Part shown: positions 16,889 to 24,576 of the stretch, piece by piece
Position numbering within the stretch: the stretch's first letter is position 1
How the letters are laid out: each line of letters begins with the position of its first letter
Origin: Micromonospora peucetia
Lineage (GTDB): Bacteria > Actinomycetota > Actinomycetes > Mycobacteriales > Micromonosporaceae
Direction: 5' to 3'
Assembly: GCF_900091625.1 (NCBI RefSeq)
Contig: NZ_FMIC01000002.1
Location: forward strand, 4,836,001 to 4,900,000
DNA length: 64,000 bases
Translations under genes and position numbers: made by a program
The notes under the pieces: generated by a model
Databases searched by the model: none
What the model saw: only the letters and a program-made list of their open reading frames with translations
Told to the model about the DNA's origin: nothing

Positions 16889-16923
16889 CGGCCGGCCACG
16901 CGGTACGGGGGCGTGGCCGGCCG
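16889..16923. terminator. hairpin terminator of the small membrane protein gene
   Basis: Perfect 13-bp arms (CGGCCGGCCACGC and its complement) with a nine-base loop lie nine bases past the stop of the minus-strand gene at 16932. Confidence 0.65.
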
Positions 16924-16931
16924 GGTGTCGA

Positions 16932-17405
16932 TCAGGACGTGGTGGACGCCGCCGAGGGGAGGGCGTCGATCCGGCGGGAGAGGGACAGCAGGGCGTACCC
17001 GATCAGGGCGAGCACCACCCCGAGGCCCATCACCATCGCCGCGATCCCGAAGGACACGACCGAGGTGAACAGGGAGGACCGGAGGAACGAGCCGGTCATG
17101 ACGGTCTGCCGGGTGGGGTCCTCGCGGTCGAGCTCGGCGTAGGTCTTGCCGCCGCTGGCCTCCAGCGAGTGCTTCTCGATGACCTCGGCCTCCGCGTACG
17201 CGGTCAGCGGGCCGTCGATCTTCTCGCCGGCGAACCACTCCGCGTCGGCGGAGACGGTGATGCGTTCGTCGGCGAGTTGACTCTGCACGGTGAACCAGGT
17301 GGCGGCGCCACCGATCAGCATGATCACGCCGGCGACGATCACCAGGAGGGACAGCAGCCGGACGGTGGAGCCGACGGCTCGGGTCTGCACGGCGGTGTCG
17401 GTCAT
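16932..17405 (-). CDS. small membrane protein of unknown function
   Basis: This 157-residue protein has two hydrophobic helices, LLSLLVIVAGVIMLIGGAA near the N-terminus and a longer segment near the C-terminus (SVVSFGIAAMVMGLGVVLA). Between them lies a polar loop of about 80 residues with ITVSADAEWFAGEKIDGP and DREDPTRQTV, probably outside the cell. I do not recognise the family, though comparable aromatic/acidic-loop membrane proteins are common in actinomycetes. ATG 17405 has GAGG about eight bases upstream. It is divergent from the polyester hydrolase gene. Confidence 0.7.
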   Translation of the reverse strand: MTDTAVQTRAVGSTVRLLSLLVIVAGVIMLIGGAATWFTVQSQLADERITVSADAEWFAGEKIDGPLTAYAEAEVIEKHSLEASGGKTYAELDREDPTRQTVMTGSFLRSSLFTSVVSFGIAAMVMGLGVVLALIGYALLSLSRRIDALPSAASTTS

Positions 17406-17614
17406 GGTGTCTCCTCTTCTGCGCCTTTGGGGTGGACATCCCGGGGGCACGAATCTGTCTTCGGTGGAAATTGCTCCTCAGTATCGGCAGGCCAGCCGCG
17501 TAGCGCACATCGCGGCCCGGGGCGCAGGACTGGTGATTTCGCCGATGCGCGGTCGCCGACCTCGCCGAAGACTGATGCATGTCGATATGCCCCGTCCCGT
17601 AGGGAGTGCCCGAC

Positions 17615-18517
17615 GTGTCATCACCAACCATCACCGCCCGTCCCCGTCCCGCCGCCCGCGTCGTCGGGCTGGCCGTGGCTGCCGTCCTGGCCGCGGTGGG
17701 CGCGCTGGCCGCGCCGCCGGCCGCCGCTCAGGCCGCCGCCAACCCGTACGAGCGCGGTCCCGCCCCGACCGCCGCCTCGCTGGAGGCCAGCCGCGGCCCG
17801 TTCGCCACCTCGTCGCAGAACGTGTCCTCGCTCAGTGTCACCGGCTTCGGCGGGGGCGTCATCTACTACCCGACCAGCACCAGCGAGGGCACCTTCGGCG
17901 CCGTCGCCATCTCGCCCGGCTACACGGCAGCCTGGTCCAGCATCAGCTGGCTCGGGCCGCGGATCGCCTCGCACGGCTTCGTGGTGATCGGCATCGAGAC
18001 CAACTCCCGCCTCGACCAGCCGGACAGCCGCGGCCGGCAGTTGCTCGCCGCGCTCGACTACCTGGTGCAACGCAGTTCGGTGCGCAGCCGCGTCGACGGC
18101 AACCGGCTCGCCGTCTCCGGTCACTCGATGGGCGGCGGCGGCAGTCTGGAGGCCGCCGTCTCCCGGCCGTCGTTGCAGGCCGCCGTGCCGCTGGCGCCGT
18201 GGAACCTGGACAAGTCCTGGTCCGACGTCCGGGTGCCGACGCTGATCATCGGCGGCGAGAGCGACAGCGTGGCGCCGGTCTCGTCGCACTCGGAGCCGTT
18301 CTACACCAGCATCCCGGCCTCGTCGGAGAAGGCCTACCTGGAGCTCAACGGGGCGAGCCACTTCTTCCCGCAGACGGTCAACACGCCCACCGCCCGCCAG
18401 GCGGTGGCCTGGTTGAAGCGGTTCGTCGACGACGACACCCGCTACGAGCAGTTCCTCTGCCCCGGTCCGAGCGGCTCCGCCATCGAGGAGTACCGCAACA
18501 CCTGCCCGAGCGCCTGA
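17615..18517 (+). CDS. secreted polyester hydrolase, type I cutinase/PETase-like
   Basis: The roughly 300-residue protein has a signal peptide ending AQA near residue 40. It then closely follows the Thermobifida cutinase/LCC-type PET-hydrolase pattern. The oxyanion-hole segment is AISPGYTA, the nucleophile elbow is SGHSMGGGG, the aspartate lies in [11 protein letters not shown] and the histidine in NGASHFFPQ. Two cysteines near the C-terminus (FLCPGP and NTCPS) fit the conserved disulfide. The His before the nucleophile Ser and the HFF at the catalytic His match type I enzymes rather than Ideonella PETase. GTG 17615 is chosen because AGGGAG lies eight bases before it; the earlier GTG 17606 overlaps that site. 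Confidence 0.88.
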   Translation: MSSPTITARPRPAARVVGLAVAAVLAAVGALAAPPAAAQAAANPYERGPAPTAASLEASRGPFATSSQNVSSLSVTGFGGGVIYYPTSTSEGTFGAVAISPGYTAAWSSISWLGPRIASHGFVVIGIETNSRLDQPDSRGRQLLAALDYLVQRSSVRSRVDGNRLAVSGHSMGGGGSLEAAVSRPSLQAAVPLAPWNLDKSWSDVRVPTLIIGGESDSVAPVSSHSEPFYTSIPASSEKAYLELNGASHFFPQTVNTPTARQAVAWLKRFVDDDTRYEQFLCPGPSGSAIEEYRNTCPSA

Positions 18518-18524
18518 CGCTGTC

Positions 18525-18553
18525 CGGGGCGGCCGCCACGCGCGACCGCCCCG
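18525..18553. terminator. hairpin terminator after the polyester hydrolase
   Basis: CGGGGCGG and its complement CCGCCCCG form an eight-base-pair stem around a 13-base loop just past the hydrolase stop codon. Confidence 0.55.
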
Positions 18554-18648
18554 TGGTGTGTGGCTGCCTGGTCGGTGCAGAAACCCGCCGGTCGCCGTCC
18601 GGTTCGGGCGGTGATCGCCGAGCCTGTGCCTTCGATCCATCGAAGGTA

Positions 18649-18685
18649 TTGACGACCTACGTCAGAAACGTACACTCCCAGTGTA
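18649..18685 (+). promoter_or_regulatory. promoter of the Liv-type operon with two palindromes
   Basis: TTGACG (18649-18654) and TACACT (18671-18676) form a good -35/-10 pair with 16-base spacing. TGACG-N5-CGTCA (18650-18664) covers the -35 box and TACACT-CCC-AGTGTA (18671-18685) covers the -10 box. Both could be bound by the TetR protein encoded at the end of the operon. Confidence 0.55.
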
Positions 18686-18712
18686 AATACTGGCGGCTGC
18701 CGGAGGGGACGG

Positions 18713-19501
18713 GTGATGGAGCAAGGGCTCGCACTGCGCCACATCGGGGTCCACTTCGGCGGCCTCACCGCCCTCGACGACGTCTCGCTGCGGGTGCTAC
18801 CCGGCCGGGTGGTCGGCGTGATCGGCCCCAACGGGGCAGGCAAGACCACGCTGTTCAACGTCGTCTGCGGCTTCGTCACACCGGACGAGGGCTCGCTGAC
18901 CCTCGACGGCCGCCCGCTGCGCCCACGCCCGCACCGGCTGACCCGGCTCGGCATCGCCCGCACGTTGCAGGGCACCGGGCTCTTCGCCGGGCTCACCGTG
19001 CTGGAGAACGTGATGACCGGGGCCACCCACACGGCCCGCGCCGGCTTCCTCGCCGCCCTGCTGGGCCTGCCGCGCAGCGACCGCGACGAGCGGCGGCTAC
19101 GCCGGCACGCCCTCGACGTCCTCGACACCCTGGGCATCGCCGGGCACGCCGACGCCGCGCCGGGCACGCTGCCCTTCGCCGTACGCCAGCGGGTCGCCCT
19201 GGCCCGCGCGCTGGCCGCGCGTCCCCGGCTGCTCCTGCTCGACGAACCCGCCGGGGGCCTGGGCGCCGACGACATCGCCGAGCTGGCGGAGCTGATCCGG
19301 GGCCTGCCCCGGCGCGACACCGACCCCTGCGCGGTGCTGCTGGTGGAGCACCACATGGACCTGGTGATGTCCGTCTGCGACGAGATCGTGGTGCTCGACT
19401 TCGGCCGGGTGATCGCCGCCGGCACCCCCGACGAGGTGCGCGACGATCCGGCGGTCGCCGACGCCTACCTCGGCGCCGAGGTCGACGAGGCCGCGGCATG
19501 A
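18713..19501 (+). CDS. livG: branched-chain-type ABC transporter ATPase LivG
   Basis: The 262-residue ATPase has Walker A GPNGAGKTTL, a Q-loop in ARTLQGTGLF, and the Walker B segment RLLLLDEPAGGL. The C-loop is altered: where LSGGQ is usual, this protein has LPFAVRQRVALARALA, which is common in some LivG/urea-type relatives. The switch His lies in LLVEHHMDLVM. It energises uptake through the LivH/LivM channel. Its stop overlaps the livF start by four bases. The start may be GTG 18713 or ATG 18716; GGAGGGG lies just upstream. Confidence 0.85.
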   Translation: MMEQGLALRHIGVHFGGLTALDDVSLRVLPGRVVGVIGPNGAGKTTLFNVVCGFVTPDEGSLTLDGRPLRPRPHRLTRLGIARTLQGTGLFAGLTVLENVMTGATHTARAGFLAALLGLPRSDRDERRLRRHALDVLDTLGIAGHADAAPGTLPFAVRQRVALARALAARPRLLLLDEPAGGLGADDIAELAELIRGLPRRDTDPCAVLLVEHHMDLVMSVCDEIVVLDFGRVIAAGTPDEVRDDPAVADAYLGAEVDEAAA

Positions 19502-20220
19502 CCGGCGAGAACCTGCTCGAGGTGCGCGGCCTGGTGGCCGGCTACGGCGGCGCGCCGGTGCTGCACGGGATCGACCTCACCGTCGCGCGGGGCGCCATCG
19601 CGGCGGTGGTCGGCGCCAACGGGGCCGGCAAGACCACCCTGCTGCGGGCCCTCTCCGGCATGTTGCGCCCGGCGGCCGGTCGCGTCGTCCTGGCCGGGGA
19701 GGACCTGCGCGGTGTGCCGGTGGAGCAGCTCGTGCGTCGCGGCATGGCCCACGTGCCGGAGGGACGCGGCGTGGTCGGCGAGCTGACGGTGGACGAGAAC
19801 CTGCGCCTCGGCGGGCTGTGGCGGCGCGACCGGGCCGATGCCACCCGCGCCCTCGACGAGGTCTATCAGCTCTTCGAACCGCTGGCCCGGCGACGGCGAC
19901 ACCACGGGCACCAGCTCTCCGGCGGCGAGCGGCAGATGCTCGTCCTCGGCCGGGCCCTCGTCGCCCGGCCCCGCCTGCTGCTGCTCGACGAGCCGTCGCT
20001 CGGCCTGGCGCCGCGGGTGGTGGCGCAGACCATGGCCCTGCTGCGCCAGCTGCGCGACGACACCGGGCTGACCGTGCTGTTGGTCGAGCAGAACGTACGC
20101 AGCGCGCTCTGGATCGCCGACCAGGGCGTGGTGATGTCCCTGGGCCGGGTCGTCAGCACCGCCCCGGCCGCCCGGCTGCGCGACGACGCCGACCTGCGGC
20201 ACGCCTACCTCGGCTTCTGA
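19498..20220 (+). CDS. livF: branched-chain-type ABC transporter ATPase LivF
   Basis: The 240-residue ATPase carries Walker A GANGAGKTTL, the signature LSGGERQMLVLGRALV, Walker B RLLLLDEPSLGL and the H-loop region replaced by LLVEQNVRSAL, typical of LivF. PEGRGVVGELTVDENL is also a LivF hallmark. It pairs with LivG to drive the importer. Translational coupling is expected from the ATGA overlap with livG. Confidence 0.88.
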   Translation: MTGENLLEVRGLVAGYGGAPVLHGIDLTVARGAIAAVVGANGAGKTTLLRALSGMLRPAAGRVVLAGEDLRGVPVEQLVRRGMAHVPEGRGVVGELTVDENLRLGGLWRRDRADATRALDEVYQLFEPLARRRRHHGHQLSGGERQMLVLGRALVARPRLLLLDEPSLGLAPRVVAQTMALLRQLRDDTGLTVLLVEQNVRSALWIADQGVVMSLGRVVSTAPAARLRDDADLRHAYLGF

Positions 20221-20246
20221 CCCTCGTCCCCGCGAAGGAGGACCCG

Positions 20247-21125
20247 TTGGAGCGCTTCGTCTTCCTCACCCTCGACGGACTGTCCAGGGGCGCGGTCCTC
20301 GCCGCGTTCGCCCTGGCGCTGGTGCTCATCTGGCGGGCGGCCCGGATCGTCAACTTCGCCCAGGGCGCGATGGCCGTGGCCGCCGCGTACGTGGCCTACA
20401 GCGTCTCCGCCGCGACCGGCTCGTACTGGCTGGGCTTCCTGGCCGCGCTCGTCGCCGGGCTGCTCCTCGGCGCGGCGGTCGACCTGGCCGTCATGCGCTT
20501 CGTCGACCACGCGTCACCGCTCAACCCGGTGATCGTCGCGCTCGGGCTGGTGCTGCTGATCCAGGCCCTCCTCGGCATGGTGTACGGCAGTGAGTTCCTG
20601 CCCGCCGCGACCCCCTTCTCCCGTAACGCGCTGACCGTGGGCGGCGTCGCCGTCCTGTCACCGTACGACCTTTTCGTCTTCGTGGCGGTCGCGGTGGTGG
20701 TCGTCGGGCTCGCCTGGACCTTCACCCGCACGGCGGTGGGCCTGCGGATGCGCGCTGCGGCGTTCGCCCCCGAGGTCTCCCGGCTGCTCGGGGTGAACGT
20801 CGGCGGCATGCTCACCCTCGGCTGGGCGCTGGCCTCCGGGGTCGGCGCGCTGGCCGGCATGCTGGTCATCCCCACCGAACTGGGCCTGCACCCGCACGCG
20901 ATGGACCTGGTCTTCGTCTCGGCGTTCACCGCCGCCGTGGTGGGCGGGCTGGACAGCCCACCGGGGGCGGTGGTCGGCGGCCTCGCGGTCGGCCTGCTGC
21001 TCTCCTACGTCAGCGGGTACGCCGGCAGCGACCTCACCCCGCTCGCGGTGCTGGTACTGCTGCTGGCGGTATTGCTGGTCCGCCCCGGCGGGCTGTTCGC
21101 CCCGGTCGCGGCGAGGCGGGTGTGA
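20247..21125 (+). CDS. livH: branched-chain-type ABC permease LivH
   Basis: The 292-residue protein consists mostly of about eight hydrophobic helices and has the LivH N-terminal motif RIVNFAQGAMA. It includes MVYGSEF and the coupling segment TAVGLRMRAAAFAPEVSRLLGVNV, which contacts the ATPases. It ends with AVVGGLDSPPGAVVGGLAVGLLLSYVSGY. The TTG start at 20247 is supported by AAGGAGG seven bases upstream. The stop overlaps the livM start by four bases. Confidence 0.87.
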   Translation: MERFVFLTLDGLSRGAVLAAFALALVLIWRAARIVNFAQGAMAVAAAYVAYSVSAATGSYWLGFLAALVAGLLLGAAVDLAVMRFVDHASPLNPVIVALGLVLLIQALLGMVYGSEFLPAATPFSRNALTVGGVAVLSPYDLFVFVAVAVVVVGLAWTFTRTAVGLRMRAAAFAPEVSRLLGVNVGGMLTLGWALASGVGALAGMLVIPTELGLHPHAMDLVFVSAFTAAVVGGLDSPPGAVVGGLAVGLLLSYVSGYAGSDLTPLAVLVLLLAVLLVRPGGLFAPVAARRV

Positions 21126-22267
21126 GCGCCACCCGGGCGGTGAGCCCGCCGGGCGCGACCCCACCAGGTGCGAGCCCGCCGGGCGCGACAGCGCGGGCCG
21201 ACGGCACCGGCCCGGCCGAGCGCCGCCGCGGCTCGACCCTGCTGCGCCACCTCGGCCTCGCGGCCGTCGCCGCGCTGCTGCTGGTGGCCGCCAGCTACGG
21301 CCTGGAGCCGTTCCGCAACTTCCAACTCGCCACCGTGGCCGCCTATTTGTGCGCCACCGCCGGACTGACCGTCCTCACCGGGCTCAACGGGCAGCTCTCG
21401 CTGGGGCACGGCGCGCTGATGGCCACCGGCGCGTACACCGTCGCCCGGTGCCAGAACGCGTTCGCCGACGCCGGCATCACCGGCGGCTGGCTGCTCCCGG
21501 TCTCGCTGGGCGCGGCTGTCCTGGCCGCCCTCGTGGTGGGCGCCGTGGTCGGGGTGGCCGCAGCCCGACTGCGCGGCCCGTACCTGGCCGGCGTCACCCT
21601 TGCCGTCGCGGTCGTGGTGCCGGCGCTGACCGTCACCTTCGACGGCGTGTTCAACGGCGAGCAGGGGCTGGCGGTGCCGGTCGAGCCCCCGCCGGTGGCG
21701 CTCGGCGCGTCCTTCCCCTACGAGCGGTGGCAGCTCTGGGTCAGCGCGGCGGCGACCCTGCTCGCCCTGCTGCTGCTGGCCAACCTCGTCCGCAGCCGGT
21801 ACGGCCGGACCTTCCGGGCGGTACGCGACGACGAGGTCGCCGCCCGCCTCGCCGGCATCCACGTTGCCCGCACCCAGGTCCTCGCCTTCGTGGTCAGCGC
21901 GGCCGGTGCCGGGCTCGGCGGGGCCCTGCTCGCGGTGCTCGCGCAGAGCGTGTCGCCCGGGGCGTTCTCGCTGACGCTGTCGCTGTTCCTGCTGATGGCG
22001 GTCGTCATCGGCGGGCTGGGCAGCCTCGCCGGCGCGGCGTGGGGCGCCGTCCTGCTGGTCGCCCTGCCCGATCTCACCCACGCCCTGACCGAGCAGCTCA
22101 GCCTCTCTCCGGCGGCGGCGCAACGGATGGAGGGCAACCTCCCGCTCGCCATCTTCGGAGTGACGCTCGTCGTCGTCATGATCGCCGCGCCCGGTGGCGT
22201 GCAGGGACTGGTGGCCCGGCTCGGCCGGGCCGTATCCGCGCGCCGGCCGGGCCGACGACGACCCTGA
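21122..22267 (+). CDS. livM: branched-chain-type ABC permease LivM
   Basis: The 381-residue protein has a polar N-terminal extension of about 45 residues carrying a PPGAT/PPGAS repeat, then about ten helices. LivM hallmarks are LNGQLSLGHGALMATGAY, RLRGPYLAGVTLA and RTFRAVRDDEVAARLAGIHV, the ATPase-coupling loop. It forms the channel with LivH. The Pro/Gly repeat at the N-terminus is not part of the family fold. Confidence 0.87.
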   Translation: MSATRAVSPPGATPPGASPPGATARADGTGPAERRRGSTLLRHLGLAAVAALLLVAASYGLEPFRNFQLATVAAYLCATAGLTVLTGLNGQLSLGHGALMATGAYTVARCQNAFADAGITGGWLLPVSLGAAVLAALVVGAVVGVAAARLRGPYLAGVTLAVAVVVPALTVTFDGVFNGEQGLAVPVEPPPVALGASFPYERWQLWVSAAATLLALLLLANLVRSRYGRTFRAVRDDEVAARLAGIHVARTQVLAFVVSAAGAGLGGALLAVLAQSVSPGAFSLTLSLFLLMAVVIGGLGSLAGAAWGAVLLVALPDLTHALTEQLSLSPAAAQRMEGNLPLAIFGVTLVVVMIAAPGGVQGLVARLGRAVSARRPGRRRP

Positions 22268-22375
22268 GCCGTCCCGGCCCGCCGGGAGCCCGCACCCGCA
22301 CCACCCACCCGCCCGCACCCGTCACTCACCCACCCGCACCCCCGCCCCACCGCCAACCGGACCGAGGAAAGGTCG

Positions 22376-23665
22376 GTGTCCCACATGACACGAACGGCAC
22401 GGCGCGGCCTCGCGCTCGCCACCGCCATCACCCTGCTCGTCACCTCCGCCGCCTGTAGCGAGGACGACGGCGGTGGCCGGGGGGCGGTCCCCGGCGTCAC
22501 CGACACCGAGATCGTGGTCGGTACGCACATGCCGCTCACCGGGCCGGCCTCCGCCGGCTACTCGAAGATCGCCCCGGCCACGAAGGCGTACTTCGACCAC
22601 GTCAACGCCAACGGGGGCGTGCACGGCCGGAAGATCACCTACAAGATCATGGACGACGGTTACAACCCGGCGAACACCCAGCAGGTGGTCCGCCAGCTCG
22701 TCCTACAGGACAAGGTCTTCGCCGTCCTGAACGGGCTCGGCACGCCGACCCACACCGGCGTGCTCGACTTCCTCAAGAGCAACCGGGTGCCCGACCTCTT
22801 CGTCGCCTCCGGCAGCCGCAGCTGGGACCAGCCCGACCGCTATCCGGGCACGTTCGGCTTCAACCCCGACTACACAGTGGAGGGAAAGATCCTGGCCCAG
22901 CACGTGAAGACCGGCCTGCCGGGACAGAAGGTCTGCTTCCTCGGCCAGGACGACGACTTCGGCCGGGACAGCCTGGTCGGCGTCGAGAAGGTTCTCGGCG
23001 CCGGCGCCGTGGTGGCGAAGCAGACCTACGTCACCAGCAACACCAACGTGGCGCCCCAGATCGGCGCGTTCAAGGCGGCCGGCTGCCAGGTCGTCATCCT
23101 CGCCACCGTGCCCGGCTTCACCGCGCTCGCCGTGGGCACCGCCGCCCGGCTCAAGTTCCAGCCCCACTGGCTGGTCTCCAACGTCGGCGGCGACCACCCG
23201 ACGCTGGCCAGGCAACTCGGCGCCAACGCCGGGCTGCTGGAGGGCATGGTCGGCGCGAACTACCTGCCGATGCAGAACGACGCCGCCGACCCGTGGATCC
23301 AGCTCTTCACCAAGGTGAACAAGGAGTACAACGGGGATGCTCCGTTCGACGGCAACACCGTCTACGGCATGGCGGTCGGCTACCTCTTCGTGCAGGTGCT
23401 CCTCGCCGCCGGCAAGGACCTCACCCGGGAGGCGGTGACCGAGGCCGTCCGCAAGGGCGGCTACCAGGGGCCCGGGCTGGCCCCGCTGCGATACTCCGAC
23501 TCGGACCACTCCGGTTACGGCGGTCAGCGGCTGACCCGGGTGAGCGGGGGCACGCAGGCCTACTTCGGGCCGACGTACGAGACGGACGAGGGCGACGGGC
23601 CGGTGCGCGAGCACACCAGCGCGCCGGTGCCGCCGCCCGCCAACGGGGTGCCGTCGGCATCATGA
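22376..23665 (+). CDS. Liv-type substrate-binding lipoprotein
   Basis: The 429-residue protein has a lipoprotein signal with the Cys in TSAACSEDDGG and a periplasmic-binding (type I, Leu/Ile/Val-binding-like) fold. GVTDTEIVVGTHMPLTGPAS, VNANGGVHGRKITYKIMDDGY and CFLGQDDDFGRDS are typical of family members that bind amino acids, amides or short carboxylates. The ligand cannot be read from sequence. GTG 22376 is supported by GAGG eight bases upstream; ATG 22385 is possible. It is the binding component of the preceding four Liv genes, 108 bases downstream of livM. Confidence 0.87.
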   Translation: MSHMTRTARRGLALATAITLLVTSAACSEDDGGGRGAVPGVTDTEIVVGTHMPLTGPASAGYSKIAPATKAYFDHVNANGGVHGRKITYKIMDDGYNPANTQQVVRQLVLQDKVFAVLNGLGTPTHTGVLDFLKSNRVPDLFVASGSRSWDQPDRYPGTFGFNPDYTVEGKILAQHVKTGLPGQKVCFLGQDDDFGRDSLVGVEKVLGAGAVVAKQTYVTSNTNVAPQIGAFKAAGCQVVILATVPGFTALAVGTAARLKFQPHWLVSNVGGDHPTLARQLGANAGLLEGMVGANYLPMQNDAADPWIQLFTKVNKEYNGDAPFDGNTVYGMAVGYLFVQVLLAAGKDLTREAVTEAVRKGGYQGPGLAPLRYSDSDHSGYGGQRLTRVSGGTQAYFGPTYETDEGDGPVREHTSAPVPPPANGVPSAS

Positions 23666-23859
23666 ACGCAGCTTCGAGGATGGCCCGGATCGTCGGACGG
23701 GCCCTCGTCCTCGACGGTGTGGTCGGCCGAGTCGGCCGGCTGGCCGCGCCGGTCCCGGGCCTGGGCCGGGACGGAGGCGTGGGCCGGAACGGAGGCCTGG
23801 GCCGGTCGGTCGCCGGGTCGGCCGCGGCTAGACTCGGCGCGGCGGTGCGGGCGACGTGA
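23662..23859 (+). CDS. possible small protein coupled to the binding-protein gene
   Basis: An ATG at 23662 overlaps the binding-protein stop codon in an ATGA arrangement and opens a 65-residue frame. Its centre holds imperfect 18-base repeats coding Gly/Arg-rich units (GLGRDGGVGRNGGLGRS). The composition is low complexity and no domain is seen. It may be a real coupled peptide or just an open frame in a repetitive spacer. Confidence 0.25.
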   Translation: MNAASRMARIVGRALVLDGVVGRVGRLAAPVPGLGRDGGVGRNGGLGRSVAGSAAARLGAAVRAT

Positions 23860-23882
23860 CGGCGATGAGGAGGCGGGCGCGG

Positions 23883-24494
23883 ATGGGCGGTACCGAGGCG
23901 CCGGTCCGGGTCGACGGCCGGACCGCCCGGGCCGAACGCACCCGGGCGGCGATCGTCGAGGCGCACCTGGCGCTCATCTCCGAGGGGGACCTGCGACCGA
24001 CCGGTGAGCGCATCGCCGAGCGGGCCGGCATCTCGCTGCGGACGCTCTGGACCAACTTCAAGGACATGGAGACGCTGTTCGAGGCCAGCGGCGCGGAGTT
24101 GCTCCGGCAGCAGGACGCCGCCCACCGGCCGATCTCGTCCGCGCTGCCGCTGGCCCGCCGGGTCGACGCGTACTGCCGGCAGCGGGCGCGGCTGCTCCAG
24201 CTCATCGCGCCGACGGCCCGTGCCGCCCAGATGCGCGAGCCGGTCTCCGGGCAGTTGCGCCGCAATCGCCTCAAGCACATCGAGCGGGTCCGCGACGAGG
24301 TCGAGCAGCTTTTCGCCGCCGAGCTGGAACAGGCCGGTCCGGACCGGGCGCAGGTGGTGAACGCCCTGGTGGCCGCGAGCATGTGGCCGGCCTGGTCGAT
24401 GCTGCGCGACGGGCTGGGGCTGGGTGTGGACCAGGCCCGTGCGGTGATGGTCCGGACGGTCGCCGCCCTGCTCGCCGACTTCGCCCCGCGCTGA
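23883..24494 (+). CDS. TetR-family regulator linked to the Liv operon
   Basis: The 203-residue protein has the TetR HTH (RAAIVEAHLALISEGDL, then IAERAGISLRTLWTNFKDMETLF). A helical domain follows, ending VMVRTVAALLADF. ATG 23883 has AGGAGG nine bases upstream, preferred over GTG 23856. Placed at the end of the liv gene run on the same strand, it probably controls that operon, whose promoter is covered by two palindromes at 18649-18685. It may instead regulate the LuxR giant that follows. Confidence 0.82.
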   Translation: MGGTEAPVRVDGRTARAERTRAAIVEAHLALISEGDLRPTGERIAERAGISLRTLWTNFKDMETLFEASGAELLRQQDAAHRPISSALPLARRVDAYCRQRARLLQLIAPTARAAQMREPVSGQLRRNRLKHIERVRDEVEQLFAAELEQAGPDRAQVVNALVAASMWPAWSMLRDGLGLGVDQARAVMVRTVAALLADFAPR

Positions 24495-24537
24495 CGCGCG
24501 ACCTGGGAAAGGCGGTGCCGGCGGTCTTTCCAACGCG

Positions 24538-24576
24538 GCATCGATAGGTGACACTCGATGCATGGTTGCTGCATCG
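24538..24576. repeat. inverted repeats around the LuxR-giant start codon
   Basis: GCATCGA (24538-24544), TCGATGC (24555-24561) and the perfect pair CGATGCA-N7-TGCATCG (24556-24576) make a three-arm palindromic cluster. The last pair spans the ATG at 24562. It could be an operator or an mRNA hairpin that hides the start codon. Confidence 0.4.
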
